In this document: positions 5,066-5,292 of the stretch, piece by piece
Layout of the letters: the number at the start of each line of letters is the position of its first letter
Position numbering within the stretch: the stretch's first letter is position 1
From: Clostridiaceae bacterium
GTDB taxonomy: Bacteria; Bacillota; Clostridia; Oscillospirales; Acutalibacteraceae
Assembly: GCA_904502215.1 (NCBI GenBank)
Contig: CAJGDQ010000078.1
Coordinates: forward strand, 1 to 5,292
Reading direction: 5' to 3'
Length of the DNA stretch: 5,292 nt
Made by a program: the position numbers and the translations under genes
Notes under the pieces: model-generated
What the model saw: only the letters and a program-made list of their open reading frames with translations
Databases searched by the model: none
Told to the model about the DNA's origin: nothing

Positions 5066-5292
5066 ATGAAAACAAGCGACTTTTTTTATGATTTACCCGA
5101 AGAATTAATTGCCCAAACACCCCTTAAAAAGCGTGATACTTCACGACTTTTGTGTCTTGATAAGGCTAATGGAAATATAGAGCATACCAATTTTTCCGCT
5201 TTAGAGGACAAGCTTCAAGAGGGCGATTGTTTAGTTCTTAACAACACAAGGGTTTTACCTGCAAGAATTTTTGGAACAAGAATTGATACAGG
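5066..5292 (+). CDS. queA: S-adenosylmethionine:tRNA ribosyltransferase-isomerase, N-terminal part (cut by window edge)
   Basis: QueA transfers and isomerises the ribose of S-adenosylmethionine onto preQ1 at the wobble position of tRNA, forming epoxyqueuosine. The first 75 residues of about 340 are present. MKTSDFFYDLPEELIAQTPLKKRDTSRLL matches the family's N-terminus (FDLPxELIAQxPxxxRDxSRLL), and GDCLVLNNTRVLPARIFG is the other signature block. The ATG at 5066-5068 starts in the usual place. An in-frame GTG at 5060-5062 would add only Val-Lys. Neither has a good ribosome site (the best candidates are GGTG or GAAAG), which is unlike the strong sites elsewhere in this window. It is divergent from asd. 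The 3' end and any tgt or yajC neighbours lie outside the window. Confidence 0.96.
   Translation, partial: MKTSDFFYDLPEELIAQTPLKKRDTSRLLCLDKANGNIEHTNFSALEDKLQEGDCLVLNNTRVLPARIFGTRIDT

Overview
This 5.3 kb window looks like ordinary chromosome from a low-GC Firmicute, most likely an anaerobic gut-type Clostridia member (Oscillospirales-like). That placement is inferred from AT-rich intergenic DNA, strong Shine-Dalgarno sequences, sigma-A-type promoters, U-tailed intrinsic terminators and the flavour of the proteins (a clostridial S9 tail, a DUF378 protein, an archaeal/fungal-type Asd). No species can be named from the sequence alone.

Layout from left to right. The 3' end of rpsI (ribosomal protein S9) reads rightwards and meets a leftward PAP2-family membrane phosphatase-like gene at one shared bidirectional terminator (354-384). 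Five more genes follow, also leftward: an Xre-type regulator fused to four membrane helices (1132-1737), a 65-residue DUF378 membrane protein (1852-2049), and the three-gene lysine/diaminopimelate operon asd-dapA-dapB (transcribed from 4918 down to 2141). Each of the regulator, DUF378 and dapB genes is followed by its own hairpin terminator, so the minus strand divides into four transcription units. At the right edge the 5' end of queA (queuosine tRNA modification) starts rightwards, divergent from asd.

Functionally, Asd makes aspartate semialdehyde, DapA condenses it with pyruvate, and DapB reduces the product to tetrahydrodipicolinate, in that gene order. This feeds peptidoglycan cross-linking and lysine. 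A near-consensus promoter (TTGACT, 17 bp, extended TGGTATAAT) drives asd. The leader of about 62 nt is too short for a lysine riboswitch, so control probably acts at the DNA. A dyad overlaps the -35 box, and candidate queA promoters overlap the same region.

I found no mobile element, CRISPR array, RNA gene or evident new multi-gene system. The points most worth a second look are a 13-bp perfect inverted repeat that would bury the DUF378 start codon in read-through mRNA, a PAP2 protein lacking two canonical motif residues, the crowded asd/queA promoter region, and the membrane-anchored Xre regulator.
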